DNA of 42,985 nt from Clostridiales bacterium (GTDB taxonomy: Bacteria > Bacillota > Clostridia > Saccharofermentanales > Saccharofermentanaceae): positions 1 to 42,985 of the forward strand of contig JAFZVE010000024.1 of assembly GCA_017617995.1 (NCBI GenBank), in the 5' to 3' direction. Below are positions 23,043 to 31,010 of this stretch, piece by piece. The notes under the pieces were generated by a model. That model had not been told where the DNA came from, did not search any database, and saw only the letters and a list, made by a program, of their open reading frames with translations. Within the stretch, counting starts at the first letter, position 1, and every line of letters begins with the position of its first letter. A program made the translations under genes and the position numbers.

Positions 23043-25502
23043 TTATTTCCACCTGCCGAGTTTCTTCAGGCGGTCGAGACGCTTCTGTCTCCGGATCTGC
23101 TCAAGAAGGAAGATCAGGACCTTGATGATGATCATCTCGATCACGGCAAATGCGATGAAGATTTTCAGTTCTACCGTGTTGATATCGGTAATCATGTAGA
23201 GATCACGAGTGATCGGCACGCAGATGAAGAGGATAAATCCGAAGAACATCAATTGCACAACGATGGAGCGGTACGTATTGAGTGGTCTCGAGATATGTAC
23301 GAGCAGCATAAATGCCGCGATCGCCATGAGGTACGTGCTGATGACGCCGACACTGACCGGATTCATTCCGTTTCTCTCACCATAGATCGCGAGCACGGCA
23401 ATCGTAAAGAAAGCAGTAAATGCGGCAGGCCCGGCGTTTGTGAGGATCTTTCTGAAGAACTCCTGTCGCTGTTTTCTCGTATTCGGTTCGAGGGACAGCA
23501 GAAAGGCCGGAACACCGGTATTAAAGAGCGTGACCAGCGAGATCTGCGCCGGTACCAGCGGATATTTAAACGAAGCAATGATCGCGCAGATCGCGAGGAA
23601 TGCGGAGAAGATATTCTTGAAGAGGAAAACCGTTGCGGATCTTGTGATATTGTTGATGATCTGTCTTCCTCGTGAAACGATATCCATCATACGGGAGAAG
23701 TCGGAATCGAGGAGCACGACCTGCGCTGCCTGTCTGGCCGCATCGGAACCGGAGCCCATCGCGATCGAGCAATCCGCTTCTTTCATGGCGAGGATGTCGT
23801 TTACACCGTCACCGGTCATCGCAACCTTCAGCCCCTGTCTTTTCAGAGCCAGCACGATACTCTTCTTCTGCTCGGGTTTCACACGACCGAAAATCGTATA
23901 CTTAATAACCGCATTCTCGATATCCTCATCGGTCTCGAGCGTCGTAGCATCGACATAACGCTCGGCATGGCGGATACCTACCTGTGCGGCGATCTTCGAT
24001 ACGGTAAGCGGATTATCACCGGAGATGACCTTGACTTCCACGCCCTGGTTCTTAAAGTAGGAGAATGTCTCCGGTGCATTCTTACGGATACCGTTCTTCA
24101 GAACGATAAACAGCACCGGCTCGAAGCCTTCGCCGTTCTTTTTCGCGAGCACCAGCACACGAAGACCATGCTCGGCACGTGCTTCGATCCCCTTTCTGTT
24201 TTTCTCGAAGGATTCTTCGGTAAGAAGGATATCCGGCGCACCGAGGCGGTACGTCGCATCCTTCAGTATGACCTCGGAATACTTAAGTTTCGAAGTGAAC
24301 TGTGTAAATTCGCAGTCGGTAAAGGCTTCGCCGGTTCCGAAATACTCTTTAAGTGCATTCATCGTGATATTGCCGTCATCAACAGTGGTGATGTAGCGGA
24401 CGACCAGCGCACACTCTTTATCAAGTCCGGCCGGCTTCGGTTTTACTTCCATGTAATCCGGAGCATGCTCGAGTGGTGCTTCCTCCATCACAGCGCTATG
24501 CTTCTTCTTTTTTGAGTGTTTCTTTTTCCCGGATTCTGCCTTCTGCTCCACATGGACCGCTTCTATAACGGACTTTTTCTCCGCTGGAGATTCCTCTTCT
24601 CCATTGGCCGGCGCAAAAATCTCGGTCACACTCATGTCGTTCGATGTGATCGTACCGGTCTTATCGACGCACAGTACATCGACGCGGGCGAGTGTCTCGA
24701 TACTTCTCATGTCGTGGAGGAGGACCTGTTTCTGAGCCAGGTACATCGCACCGAGCGCAAGAGCCACGGTCAGAAGGAGGTATAGACCCTCCGGGATCAT
24801 ACCGATGATCGCACCGACCATCGCGACGATCGCTTCACTTACCGAAAGGTGGTTGATCGTGACACCCTCGACATAGAGAGCTATGCCAAGAGGAATAATG
24901 GCGATACCGGCGATCTTGATGATGAGCTCGATATTCTTGACCATCTCGGATTTCTTTTCCTTGATCTCGCGAGCTTTGTTCGTAAGCTGTGCCGCATAGC
25001 AGTCCTCGCCGACCGCAGTCAGACGGGCTTTTCCGTGTCCGGAGACCACGAAGCTTCCGGACATCAGGGGCGCATCCTCGATTTTCTCGATCTCGTCCGC
25101 CTCACCCGTAAGCAGCGATTCATTTACATTCAGCAAGCCCTCGCAGAGCGTACCATCGGCCGGGATCTGCTGTCCGCCATCGAGGTGGATGATGTCATCG
25201 ACCTGCAGATCGTCCATCGGGACCGTCATCGTCTCCCCGTTTCTCTCGACTTCGTAGGAAGCCTGTGCAAGAACGCTCAGTTGGTCGAGCACTTTCTTCG
25301 AACGGAGCTGCTGGAAGATACCGATACCCGTGTTTGCGATGATGATCGGCAGGAACGTCAGGCTCCGGTAAGATCTCGCGATGATCAGAAGCACGGCAAT
25401 GATGGCAAAAACTAAGTTGAAGTATGTGAACACGTTCTTACATACGATAGAAAGAACGGTATCCTGGCTTTTATTGGCTTTCTTATTATTCTTAAGCGAC
25501 AT
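23043..25502 (-). CDS. P-type cation-transporting ATPase, CtpE-like
   Basis: The 819-residue integral membrane ATPase has the actuator motif LTGE (131-134), the membrane motif MIPEGL (235-240), the phosphorylation site DKTGT (Asp280), and later KVISGDNPLTV and TGDGVNDILAMKEAD. Four or more hydrophobic segments follow. The IPEGL form and overall order resemble the CtpE-type calcium pumps more than heavy-metal or potassium pumps; the ion is an inference. A lysine-rich stretch (about 322-336) is inserted early in the nucleotide-binding domain. There is no N-terminal metal-binding domain. It has its own extended -10 promoter 56 bases upstream of the start. Confidence 0.9.
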   Translation of the reverse strand: MSLKNNKKANKSQDTVLSIVCKNVFTYFNLVFAIIAVLLIIARSYRSLTFLPIIIANTGIGIFQQLRSKKVLDQLSVLAQASYEVERNGETMTVPMDDLQVDDIIHLDGGQQIPADGTLCEGLLNVNESLLTGEADEIEKIEDAPLMSGSFVVSGHGKARLTAVGEDCYAAQLTNKAREIKEKKSEMVKNIELIIKIAGIAIIPLGIALYVEGVTINHLSVSEAIVAMVGAIIGMIPEGLYLLLTVALALGAMYLAQKQVLLHDMRSIETLARVDVLCVDKTGTITSNDMSVTEIFAPANGEEESPAEKKSVIEAVHVEQKAESGKKKHSKKKKHSAVMEEAPLEHAPDYMEVKPKPAGLDKECALVVRYITTVDDGNITMNALKEYFGTGEAFTDCEFTQFTSKLKYSEVILKDATYRLGAPDILLTEESFEKNRKGIEARAEHGLRVLVLAKKNGEGFEPVLFIVLKNGIRKNAPETFSYFKNQGVEVKVISGDNPLTVSKIAAQVGIRHAERYVDATTLETDEDIENAVIKYTIFGRVKPEQKKSIVLALKRQGLKVAMTGDGVNDILAMKEADCSIAMGSGSDAARQAAQVVLLDSDFSRMMDIVSRGRQIINNITRSATVFLFKNIFSAFLAICAIIASFKYPLVPAQISLVTLFNTGVPAFLLSLEPNTRKQRQEFFRKILTNAGPAAFTAFFTIAVLAIYGERNGMNPVSVGVISTYLMAIAAFMLLVHISRPLNTYRSIVVQLMFFGFILFICVPITRDLYMITDINTVELKIFIAFAVIEMIIIKVLIFLLEQIRRQKRLDRLKKLGRWK

Positions 25503-25531
25503 AGGACTCCCCTATAAAACGTGCTGAACTG

Positions 25532-25547
25532 ATGCGGCGTACCGCAT
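25532..25547. repeat. Short palindrome in the leader of the P-type ATPase gene
   Basis: ATGCGG-CGTA-CCGCAT is a 6-bp dyad with a 4-base loop between the promoter and the start codon. It could be a hairpin in the leader or an operator. Confidence 0.4.
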
Positions 25548-25557
25548 TAGAAACATT

Positions 25558-25563
25558 ATTATA
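25558..25563 (-). promoter_or_regulatory. Extended -10 promoter of the P-type ATPase gene
   Basis: On the minus strand TGG-TATAAT with a perfect -10 at 25558-25563; no convincing -35. It lies between the thiC stop and the ATPase start. Confidence 0.5.
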
Positions 25564-25602
25564 CCACAATTTTACTTGAGGATTCATCCCGGCGGGCCCG
25601 GA

Positions 25603-26907
25603 TCAGAGAATGTCGATGTACTCCCCGGCCAGTGCCTTGTTCATGGAGCGGACAGCGCAGAATTTACCGCACATGGAGCAGCTCTCTTCGATCTCCGGAG
25701 ATCGGTCATCACGGATCGCTTTTGCCGTTTCCGGATCGATTGCACAGTTCCACTGCTCTTCCCAATCAAATTTTCTTCGGGCATCCGCCATGCGGTCGTC
25801 GATGTCACGGGCATGTGGAACTTTCTTTGCGATATCCGCCGCGTGTGCCGCGATACGGGAAGCGATGATACCCTGCTTGACGTCATCGACATTCGGAAGT
25901 GCAAGGTGCTCGGCAGGTGTGACATAGCAGAGGAAAGCCGCACCGGCTTTGGCCGCGATGGCGCCACCGATGGCAGAGGTAATGTGGTCATATCCCGGCG
26001 CGATATCGGTCACGAGCGGCCCGAGCACATAGAACGGTGCACCGCCGCAGATACGCTGCTGGATCTTCATGTTCGCTTCGATCTCATCCATCGCCATGTG
26101 ACCGGGACCTTCGACCATGACCTGAACATCTTTCGCCCAGGCGCGGCGTGTCAGCTCACCGAGACGAACGAGTTCTTCGATCTGACATACATCGGAAGAA
26201 TCAGCAAGACACCCGGGGCGGCAGGCATCGCCGAGAGAGATCGTCACATCGTACTCACGGCAGATGTCGAGGATCTCATCGTAATGCTCGTAGAAAGGAT
26301 TCTCTTCGCCGGTCATGCACATCCATGCGAATACGAGAGAGCCGCCGCGGGAAACGATATTCATCTTTCTTCCGACCTTCTTGATCTGCTCGATCGTCTT
26401 TCTCGTGATACCGCAGTGAAGAGTTACGAAATCAACACCGTCTTCCGCGTGAAGTCTTACCACATCGATAAAGTCCTGCGCCGTCAGTGTCGCGAGATCT
26501 CTCTGGTAGTGGATGACGGAGTCATAGACCGGAACAGTACCGATCATGGCGGGGCATTCGCTCGTAAGTTTTCTTCGGAAAGGCTGGGTATTTCCATGAG
26601 AGGACAGGTCCATGATCGCCTCCGCGCCCATGTCGACCGCCGCCATGACTTTCTGCATCTCGATGTCATAGTCCTTGCAGTCCTTCGATACGCCGAGGTT
26701 GACGTTGATCTTCGTTCTCAGCATCGAGCCGACACCATTCGGATCGATACAGGTGTGAAGTCTATTACAGCAGATCGCGACCTGACCGTCGGCCACCCAC
26801 TGACGGATCTCTTCCTCCGTCCTGTATTCCTTCTTCGCAACGGCCTTCATCTCCGGGGTGATGATACCCTTTCTCGCTGCGTCCATCTGTGTCGTGTACT
26901 CTCTCAT
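25603..26907 (-). CDS. thiC: Phosphomethylpyrimidine synthase
   Basis: The 434-residue radical-SAM enzyme converts aminoimidazole ribotide to HMP phosphate. The C-terminal cluster motif CSMCGKFC (CxxCx4C, about 407-414) is intact. VEGPGHMAMDEI, FYVLGPLVTDIAPGYDHI and LHCGITRKT are characteristic ThiC blocks. The length is that of the short clostridial type without the N-terminal extension of the E. coli enzyme. It is the last gene of the thi operon, 52 bp after thiD. Confidence 0.95.
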   Translation of the reverse strand: MREYTTQMDAARKGIITPEMKAVAKKEYRTEEEIRQWVADGQVAICCNRLHTCIDPNGVGSMLRTKINVNLGVSKDCKDYDIEMQKVMAAVDMGAEAIMDLSSHGNTQPFRRKLTSECPAMIGTVPVYDSVIHYQRDLATLTAQDFIDVVRLHAEDGVDFVTLHCGITRKTIEQIKKVGRKMNIVSRGGSLVFAWMCMTGEENPFYEHYDEILDICREYDVTISLGDACRPGCLADSSDVCQIEELVRLGELTRRAWAKDVQVMVEGPGHMAMDEIEANMKIQQRICGGAPFYVLGPLVTDIAPGYDHITSAIGGAIAAKAGAAFLCYVTPAEHLALPNVDDVKQGIIASRIAAHAADIAKKVPHARDIDDRMADARRKFDWEEQWNCAIDPETAKAIRDDRSPEIEESCSMCGKFCAVRSMNKALAGEYIDIL

Positions 26908-26959
26908 GTTTTCATACCTCTCATTTCAAAATGTGTTTTTATTTCTTTTCGAAAAGCAC

Positions 26960-27811
26960 TTATGCTTTTTCGTAGAGTGTATAGTTATGCATCAAGGGTC
27001 CGCTTCCCTTCCCGAGATCAAGTCCGGCCCGAAGTGCGCCGGAAAGATAGGTCTTGGCTTCAGAGATCGCGTCAAAAGTAGGCACTCCGATCGCCAGCAT
27101 AGAAGCGATCGCAGAGGACAGGGTGCATCCTGTTCCGTGTGTGTTCGGATTGTCGATACGTTCCCCGCGATAGCTCATAAACGGTAAACCGCCTCCCTGA
27201 TACAGAAGATCGTTTGCATCGCAGATACTGTGACCCCCCTTTATAAGAACCGCAACCGGCTCTTCTGCATCCTCTCTGCTGATCTTTTCGGAGATCTTCT
27301 TTGCAGCTTCTCTCATATCGTCTTCCGACTGGATCTGCATGCCGGAAAGAATCTCCGCTTCGGGGATATTCGGTGTGACCACTGTAGCCAGCGGCATCAG
27401 CTTGTTGATGAGGACTTCGACCGCATCGTCCGAGATCAGTTTCGCGCCGGATGTCGCGACCATGACCGGATCGACAACGATGTTCTTGGCTTTATAGAAC
27501 GAAAGTCTCTCCGCAATAACTTCGATGAGTTTTGGAGAAGATACCATACCGATCTTCACGGCATCCGGGTAGATATCCGTAAACACTGCGTCGAGCTGCT
27601 GACGCAAAAACTCCGGGCTCACTTCCATGATGCCCGTCACGCCGGTCGTATTCTGCGCGGTCAGTGCCGTAATGACACTCATCGCATAAACACCGTTCAT
27701 GGTCATGGTCTTGATGTCCGCCTGGATCCCTGCGCCGCCGGAACAGTCGCTGCCCGCGATCGTCAGTGCTGTATGCATGTCTTTTCCTGAGATCGTAAGT
27801 CCGTTATCCAT
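26960..27811 (-). CDS. thiD: Hydroxymethylpyrimidine/phosphomethylpyrimidine kinase
   Basis: The 283-residue ribokinase-fold enzyme phosphorylates HMP and HMP-P. Motifs are TIAGSDCSGGAGIQADIKT, VTPNIPEAEIL, VLIKGGH and the anion hole/catalytic Asp in NTHGTGCTLSSAI. I start at the ATG 27809-27811 with AAGGAG 9 bases upstream; ATGs at 27835 and 27778 are alternatives. It lies between thiE and thiC and takes the ThiC product to HMP-PP. The C-terminus extends to GLDLGKGSGPLMHNYTLYE, as in common ThiD proteins. Confidence 0.93.
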   Translation of the reverse strand: MDNGLTISGKDMHTALTIAGSDCSGGAGIQADIKTMTMNGVYAMSVITALTAQNTTGVTGIMEVSPEFLRQQLDAVFTDIYPDAVKIGMVSSPKLIEVIAERLSFYKAKNIVVDPVMVATSGAKLISDDAVEVLINKLMPLATVVTPNIPEAEILSGMQIQSEDDMREAAKKISEKISREDAEEPVAVLIKGGHSICDANDLLYQGGGLPFMSYRGERIDNPNTHGTGCTLSSAIASMLAIGVPTFDAISEAKTYLSGALRAGLDLGKGSGPLMHNYTLYEKA

Positions 27812-27861
27812 CGTTTGCTTCTCCTTCTCCTTCATCGATCTCACCTCGGAGATCTTTCTCT

Positions 27862-28533
27862 TTATGCCTCAACCATTTCTTTCGTTTTCGAAAGAAGATC
27901 TTCTGTCGCTTTCTTAATATCCTTCTGTCCGAAGATCGCAGAGATCACGGCGATACCGCAGATCCCTGTCCCCTTCAGTTCTGATACATTTCCTTCCGAG
28001 ATACCGCCGATCGCAATGACCGGAATGCTTACCGCTTCGCAGATCGCCTTCAGTATCTCATGCGGAACTTCGACGGCATCGTCCTTCGAGCCAGTCGGGA
28101 ATACCGCACCGACGCCGAGATAATCCGCACCGCGTGCTTCCGCGAGCTTCGCCTGTTCGACGGTCTGCGCGGATACACCGAGGATCGCATCCGGTCCGAG
28201 AAGCGCACGCACATCGCCTGCCTCCATATCGCTCTGTCCGACATGTACACCATCCGCGCCCATGCGCTTCGCGATCTCGACATTGTCGTTTACCACGAAC
28301 GGTACACCGTACTTTCTGCAGAGTGCCTGGATCTCGATCGCTTCCTCTTCAAAAGCACTTTCGCCCAAGTCCTTTTCCCGAAGCTGAACGAATGTCGCAC
28401 CACCCAGGATCGCTTCTTCCACCTGCTGCAGAAGTGTCTTCTCACCCGTCCAGCGGCGGTCCGTTACAGCGTAGAGAAGTAGCGTTTTCTGAAGTACTTC
28501 TTTCGAGATCTTCGAAGAGTTATCTGATCTCAT
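27862..28533 (-). CDS. thiE: Thiamine-phosphate synthase
   Basis: The 223-residue TIM-barrel enzyme joins HMP-PP and THZ-P. Motifs are LYAVTDRRW, GGATFVQLREKD, VPFVVNDNVEIAKRMGADGVHVGQSD, GADYLGVGAVFPTGSK and VIAIGGI. The ATG at 28531-28533 lies inside the end of thiM (14-bp overlap) with AAGG 8 bases upstream, so it is translationally coupled. A much longer in-frame reading to 28716 is just the shadow of thiM. Confidence 0.95.
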   Translation of the reverse strand: MRSDNSSKISKEVLQKTLLLYAVTDRRWTGEKTLLQQVEEAILGGATFVQLREKDLGESAFEEEAIEIQALCRKYGVPFVVNDNVEIAKRMGADGVHVGQSDMEAGDVRALLGPDAILGVSAQTVEQAKLAEARGADYLGVGAVFPTGSKDDAVEVPHEILKAICEAVSIPVIAIGGISEGNVSELKGTGICGIAVISAIFGQKDIKKATEDLLSKTKEMVEA

Positions 28534-29395
28534 ACTTCGCACCTTCTTCCAGTGTCTTACTGTCCATGTTAAAGATCGCATCGATGATGCGGTTTCTGTA
28601 TGTGGAGTTACCGTCGCCTTCCTGCATACGGGACCATCCGATCTCACCAGCAAGACCCATGAGGCATACCGCCGCTGCAACCGCATCGACTTTATTCTCC
28701 GGATTGGCCACCGCATAGGCAGTAGCTACGGCAGAAAGCTGGCATCCCGTTCCTGTGATGCGACTCATCTCCGGGCGTCCATTACGGATCACGTAGCAGA
28801 CATTCGCATCGGCAACGAGATCGATCGCACCCGTGATTGCGATGACTGCATTGACCTTCGCCGCGAAGTTCTTCACGAAAGAAACCATCTCATCGAGATT
28901 TTCTTCCGTCACGGTATCCGCTGCATCCGCATCGACACCCTTCGTAGTACCCGAGCCCTTCGCCAGCGTCTTGATCTCCGATATATTGCCGCGGATGATA
29001 TCCGGACGGATCGTGTTCACGATCGTCTGCGCGGTAGTCGTACGAAGTCTACTTGCACCTGCGCCGACCGGATCGAGAAGGATCATATGTCCCAGCGTAC
29101 GCGAGCGGGCACCGGCGACCGTCATTGCTTCGATTGAACGCTCGTTCAGTGTTCCGATATTGATATTGAGACCTCCGCAGATGGAAGTAATGTCGTACAC
29201 ATCCATCGGTTCGTCGGACATGATCGGGCTGCCGCCACACGCCAGAAGCGCATTCGCCACGTCGTTGACCGTGACATAGTTCGTGATATTGTGGATAAGG
29301 GGTGTCGATGCATGCACTGCCTCCAGGCAGGCACCAAGTGCTTTTCGCTCCGTAGATACCGCTAACGTTTCCTTCTCTTTTCCAAATAAACTCAT
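28520..29395 (-). CDS. thiM: Hydroxyethylthiazole kinase
   Basis: The 291-residue ribokinase-fold enzyme salvages 4-methyl-5-hydroxyethylthiazole. Landmarks are PLIHNITNYVTVNDVANALLA, LLDPVGAGASRLRT, IIRGNISEI, and ISRITGTGCQLSA-type catalytic loop MSRITGTGCQLSA. The start ATG (29393-29395) has AGAGG 5 bases upstream. It is the first gene after the TPP riboswitch. With thiG/thiS/thiH absent from the window, the thiazole moiety may be mainly salvaged, though those genes may lie elsewhere. Confidence 0.95.
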   Translation of the reverse strand: MSLFGKEKETLAVSTERKALGACLEAVHASTPLIHNITNYVTVNDVANALLACGGSPIMSDEPMDVYDITSICGGLNINIGTLNERSIEAMTVAGARSRTLGHMILLDPVGAGASRLRTTTAQTIVNTIRPDIIRGNISEIKTLAKGSGTTKGVDADAADTVTEENLDEMVSFVKNFAAKVNAVIAITGAIDLVADANVCYVIRNGRPEMSRITGTGCQLSAVATAYAVANPENKVDAVAAAVCLMGLAGEIGWSRMQEGDGNSTYRNRIIDAIFNMDSKTLEEGAKYEIR

Positions 29396-29472
29396 GTTTA
29401 CCTCTTTTCCGCCGTTTCCCGGCCCATTAAATATCCGAAAACAAGACAGAGTTTTCACGCGCCGCGGCTTAT

Positions 29473-29501
29473 CAAAAAAGCTGCCCGACATCGGACAGCT
29501 T
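29473..29501 (-). terminator. Intrinsic terminator of the TPP riboswitch
   Basis: On the minus strand AAGCTGTCCGA and TCGGGCAGCTT pair over 11 positions with one G-U pair, followed by a run of six T. It lies between the aptamer and thiM, so TPP binding should end transcription here. Confidence 0.85.
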
Positions 29502-29520
29502 CTCGTTTTACCTATTTCAT

Positions 29521-29613
29521 CCAGGCATCCCTACGTTGGCATTATCCAAATCAGGTTGTGGGTCGAAGGTAGGCACCTTCCTCTCAGCCTGTCACATACA
29601 AGCTCCCCTCTGT
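29521..29613 (-). ncRNA. TPP riboswitch (THI element)
   Basis: The minus strand has the conserved aptamer blocks in order: GGGGAGC (P1/P2 side), GGCTGAGAGG (the CUGAGA core), and ACCTGATTTGGATAATGCCA followed by ACGTAGGGATG. These are the pyrimidine- and pyrophosphate-sensing helices of the thiamine pyrophosphate riboswitch. The aptamer is followed by a terminator and the thiMEDC genes. Confidence 0.95.
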
Positions 29614-29628
29614 TTAGTTTTCGGAAGG

Positions 29629-29657
29629 ATTGTAGCACAACGCCAATCCCTGCGCAA
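29629..29657 (-). promoter_or_regulatory. thi operon promoter
   Basis: On the minus strand TTGCGC (29652-29657), 17 bases, TACAAT (29629-29634) with extended TGC. It starts directly after the lipoprotein stop codon (29660) and about 20 bases before the riboswitch. Confidence 0.65.
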
Positions 29658-29659
29658 GA

Positions 29660-30985
29660 CTATTTCTCTTCCTCTCCGAAGTACAGCACGCGCTCCGTTT
29701 CCACCCGTTCTCCGTCGTGCTTGACCGCGACCACTTCTAACGATACTACGCCCTCTTCCTCCTCAGTCACATGAGAAATCTGATACTCGTCATCGATCCG
29801 GATCCTGACGACGATCCTATACTCTCTTCCGTCTTTTCCGGTAATGCCACGAAGCGTCAGAGTATACGCATCGCCATTCCCATCCGGATCGAGGCCTTGA
29901 AATGCTCTTGTCTCGGAATAATCCAGGCCGAAGGAGTCAAGTTCGTCAAGGCACGTCTGGAGCTTCTCATCGAAACCGGACTCATCTCTTATTTCCTTCG
30001 CAAAAAGCACTGTCATCTCGTCGTATTTCTTCTCTGTCAGACATGTCTGTGCCGTTTCTCGATAGAACTTCAGCTTTTCGTAATTCTCCATGCTGTATCT
30101 GAAATAATCACAGAAATACATGTCCCATTTCCACTCATCCTTCATTTCTTTCACGGACTTGATGGATGTTTCGTAATCGCGGACATGATCAAATTCTTCG
30201 AAAGCAAATGGATTATATCGCGGATATCTGTCTACGAATGAGAAGAGATAACAGAGGAGCACGGCCCGATCGTGGTAGATATAGAAATCAGAACCTTTAC
30301 CGAGTGTATAGAAACTCTGTCCCCTGGAATTCACCCAGCCGCAAAACTGTGCATTGTTCGTTTCCGTGATCGGGTCCAGACTATACTCGTAGTAAAAACT
30401 CCCCGGCTCTCCGGGAAGGATGAAGCCATAGGAGATCACTCCGACCCAGTCCCGCTCCACATCGTCGGGATAGGCATTCCGATCGTGTCCGAGTTCCAGG
30501 TAGACCCACATATCACCACAATCGTAGTAGTAATAGGTGTAGTCGACCGGACTTTGATTCTCATAGCGGACCTCGGTCCCTATCTTCCATCCGTAATCCG
30601 AAGTGAGCTTTTCGATGTCAAAGTAAACATTTTCCTCGTCCTCAACAAGATAGTCCTCCGCATCAAAGGGAAGTTTCAGGAAAACAGGGGCACACCAGTC
30701 TTCGAAAAGCGAGTAATCATAGGCATCCGAAAGAGGCTCTGTTTCCGGCACCTCCACGTCCCGATAGTAATATGGATACTCGGTCGATGTCGTAAATGAA
30801 GTCGTCTCAACTGAAGATGTCGACACGACGTCCGAAGAAGATTCCGTCATCTCTACACTGGAAGAAGAACCCGTCACCTCTGCGCCGGAAGATCCGGTCG
30901 TACGCGTTTTCCCGCACCCGCATGAAAAGAGCATCAGGCAGGCGATCGAAAAAACGATAGTTTTTCTCGAGTATATGTTACACAT
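29660..30985 (-). CDS. Lipoprotein of unknown function with DUF5104-like C-terminus
   Basis: The 441-residue protein has a signal peptide with lipobox-like LMLFSCGC (Cys about 22-24), a Ser/Thr-rich linker (about 27-68) and a Tyr-rich, acidic domain (about 70-290). The C-terminal part (about 310-430: KKYDEMTVLFAKEIRDESGF onward) is alpha then beta and resembles DUF5104/NTF2-like lipoprotein domains; that match is tentative. It should sit outside the cell on the membrane. It begins 25 bp after the DUF4132 gene, behind GAGG, so it is probably co-transcribed with it. Confidence 0.75.
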   Translation of the reverse strand: MCNIYSRKTIVFSIACLMLFSCGCGKTRTTGSSGAEVTGSSSSVEMTESSSDVVSTSSVETTSFTTSTEYPYYYRDVEVPETEPLSDAYDYSLFEDWCAPVFLKLPFDAEDYLVEDEENVYFDIEKLTSDYGWKIGTEVRYENQSPVDYTYYYYDCGDMWVYLELGHDRNAYPDDVERDWVGVISYGFILPGEPGSFYYEYSLDPITETNNAQFCGWVNSRGQSFYTLGKGSDFYIYHDRAVLLCYLFSFVDRYPRYNPFAFEEFDHVRDYETSIKSVKEMKDEWKWDMYFCDYFRYSMENYEKLKFYRETAQTCLTEKKYDEMTVLFAKEIRDESGFDEKLQTCLDELDSFGLDYSETRAFQGLDPDGNGDAYTLTLRGITGKDGREYRIVVRIRIDDEYQISHVTEEEEGVVSLEVVAVKHDGERVETERVLYFGEEEK

Positions 30986-31010
30986 ACGAACCTCTGTCCG
31001 TTTTCCAGCA

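Noticed and set aside
25576..27081. A 501-codon plus-strand frame opposite thiC
   Set aside because: thiC is certain on the minus strand; the plus frame has no domain and arises from codon bias.
27862..28716. A 284-residue ThiE with an N-terminal extension
   Set aside because: The extra 61 codons lie within thiM and lack a ribosome binding site; the start at 28533 is well supported.
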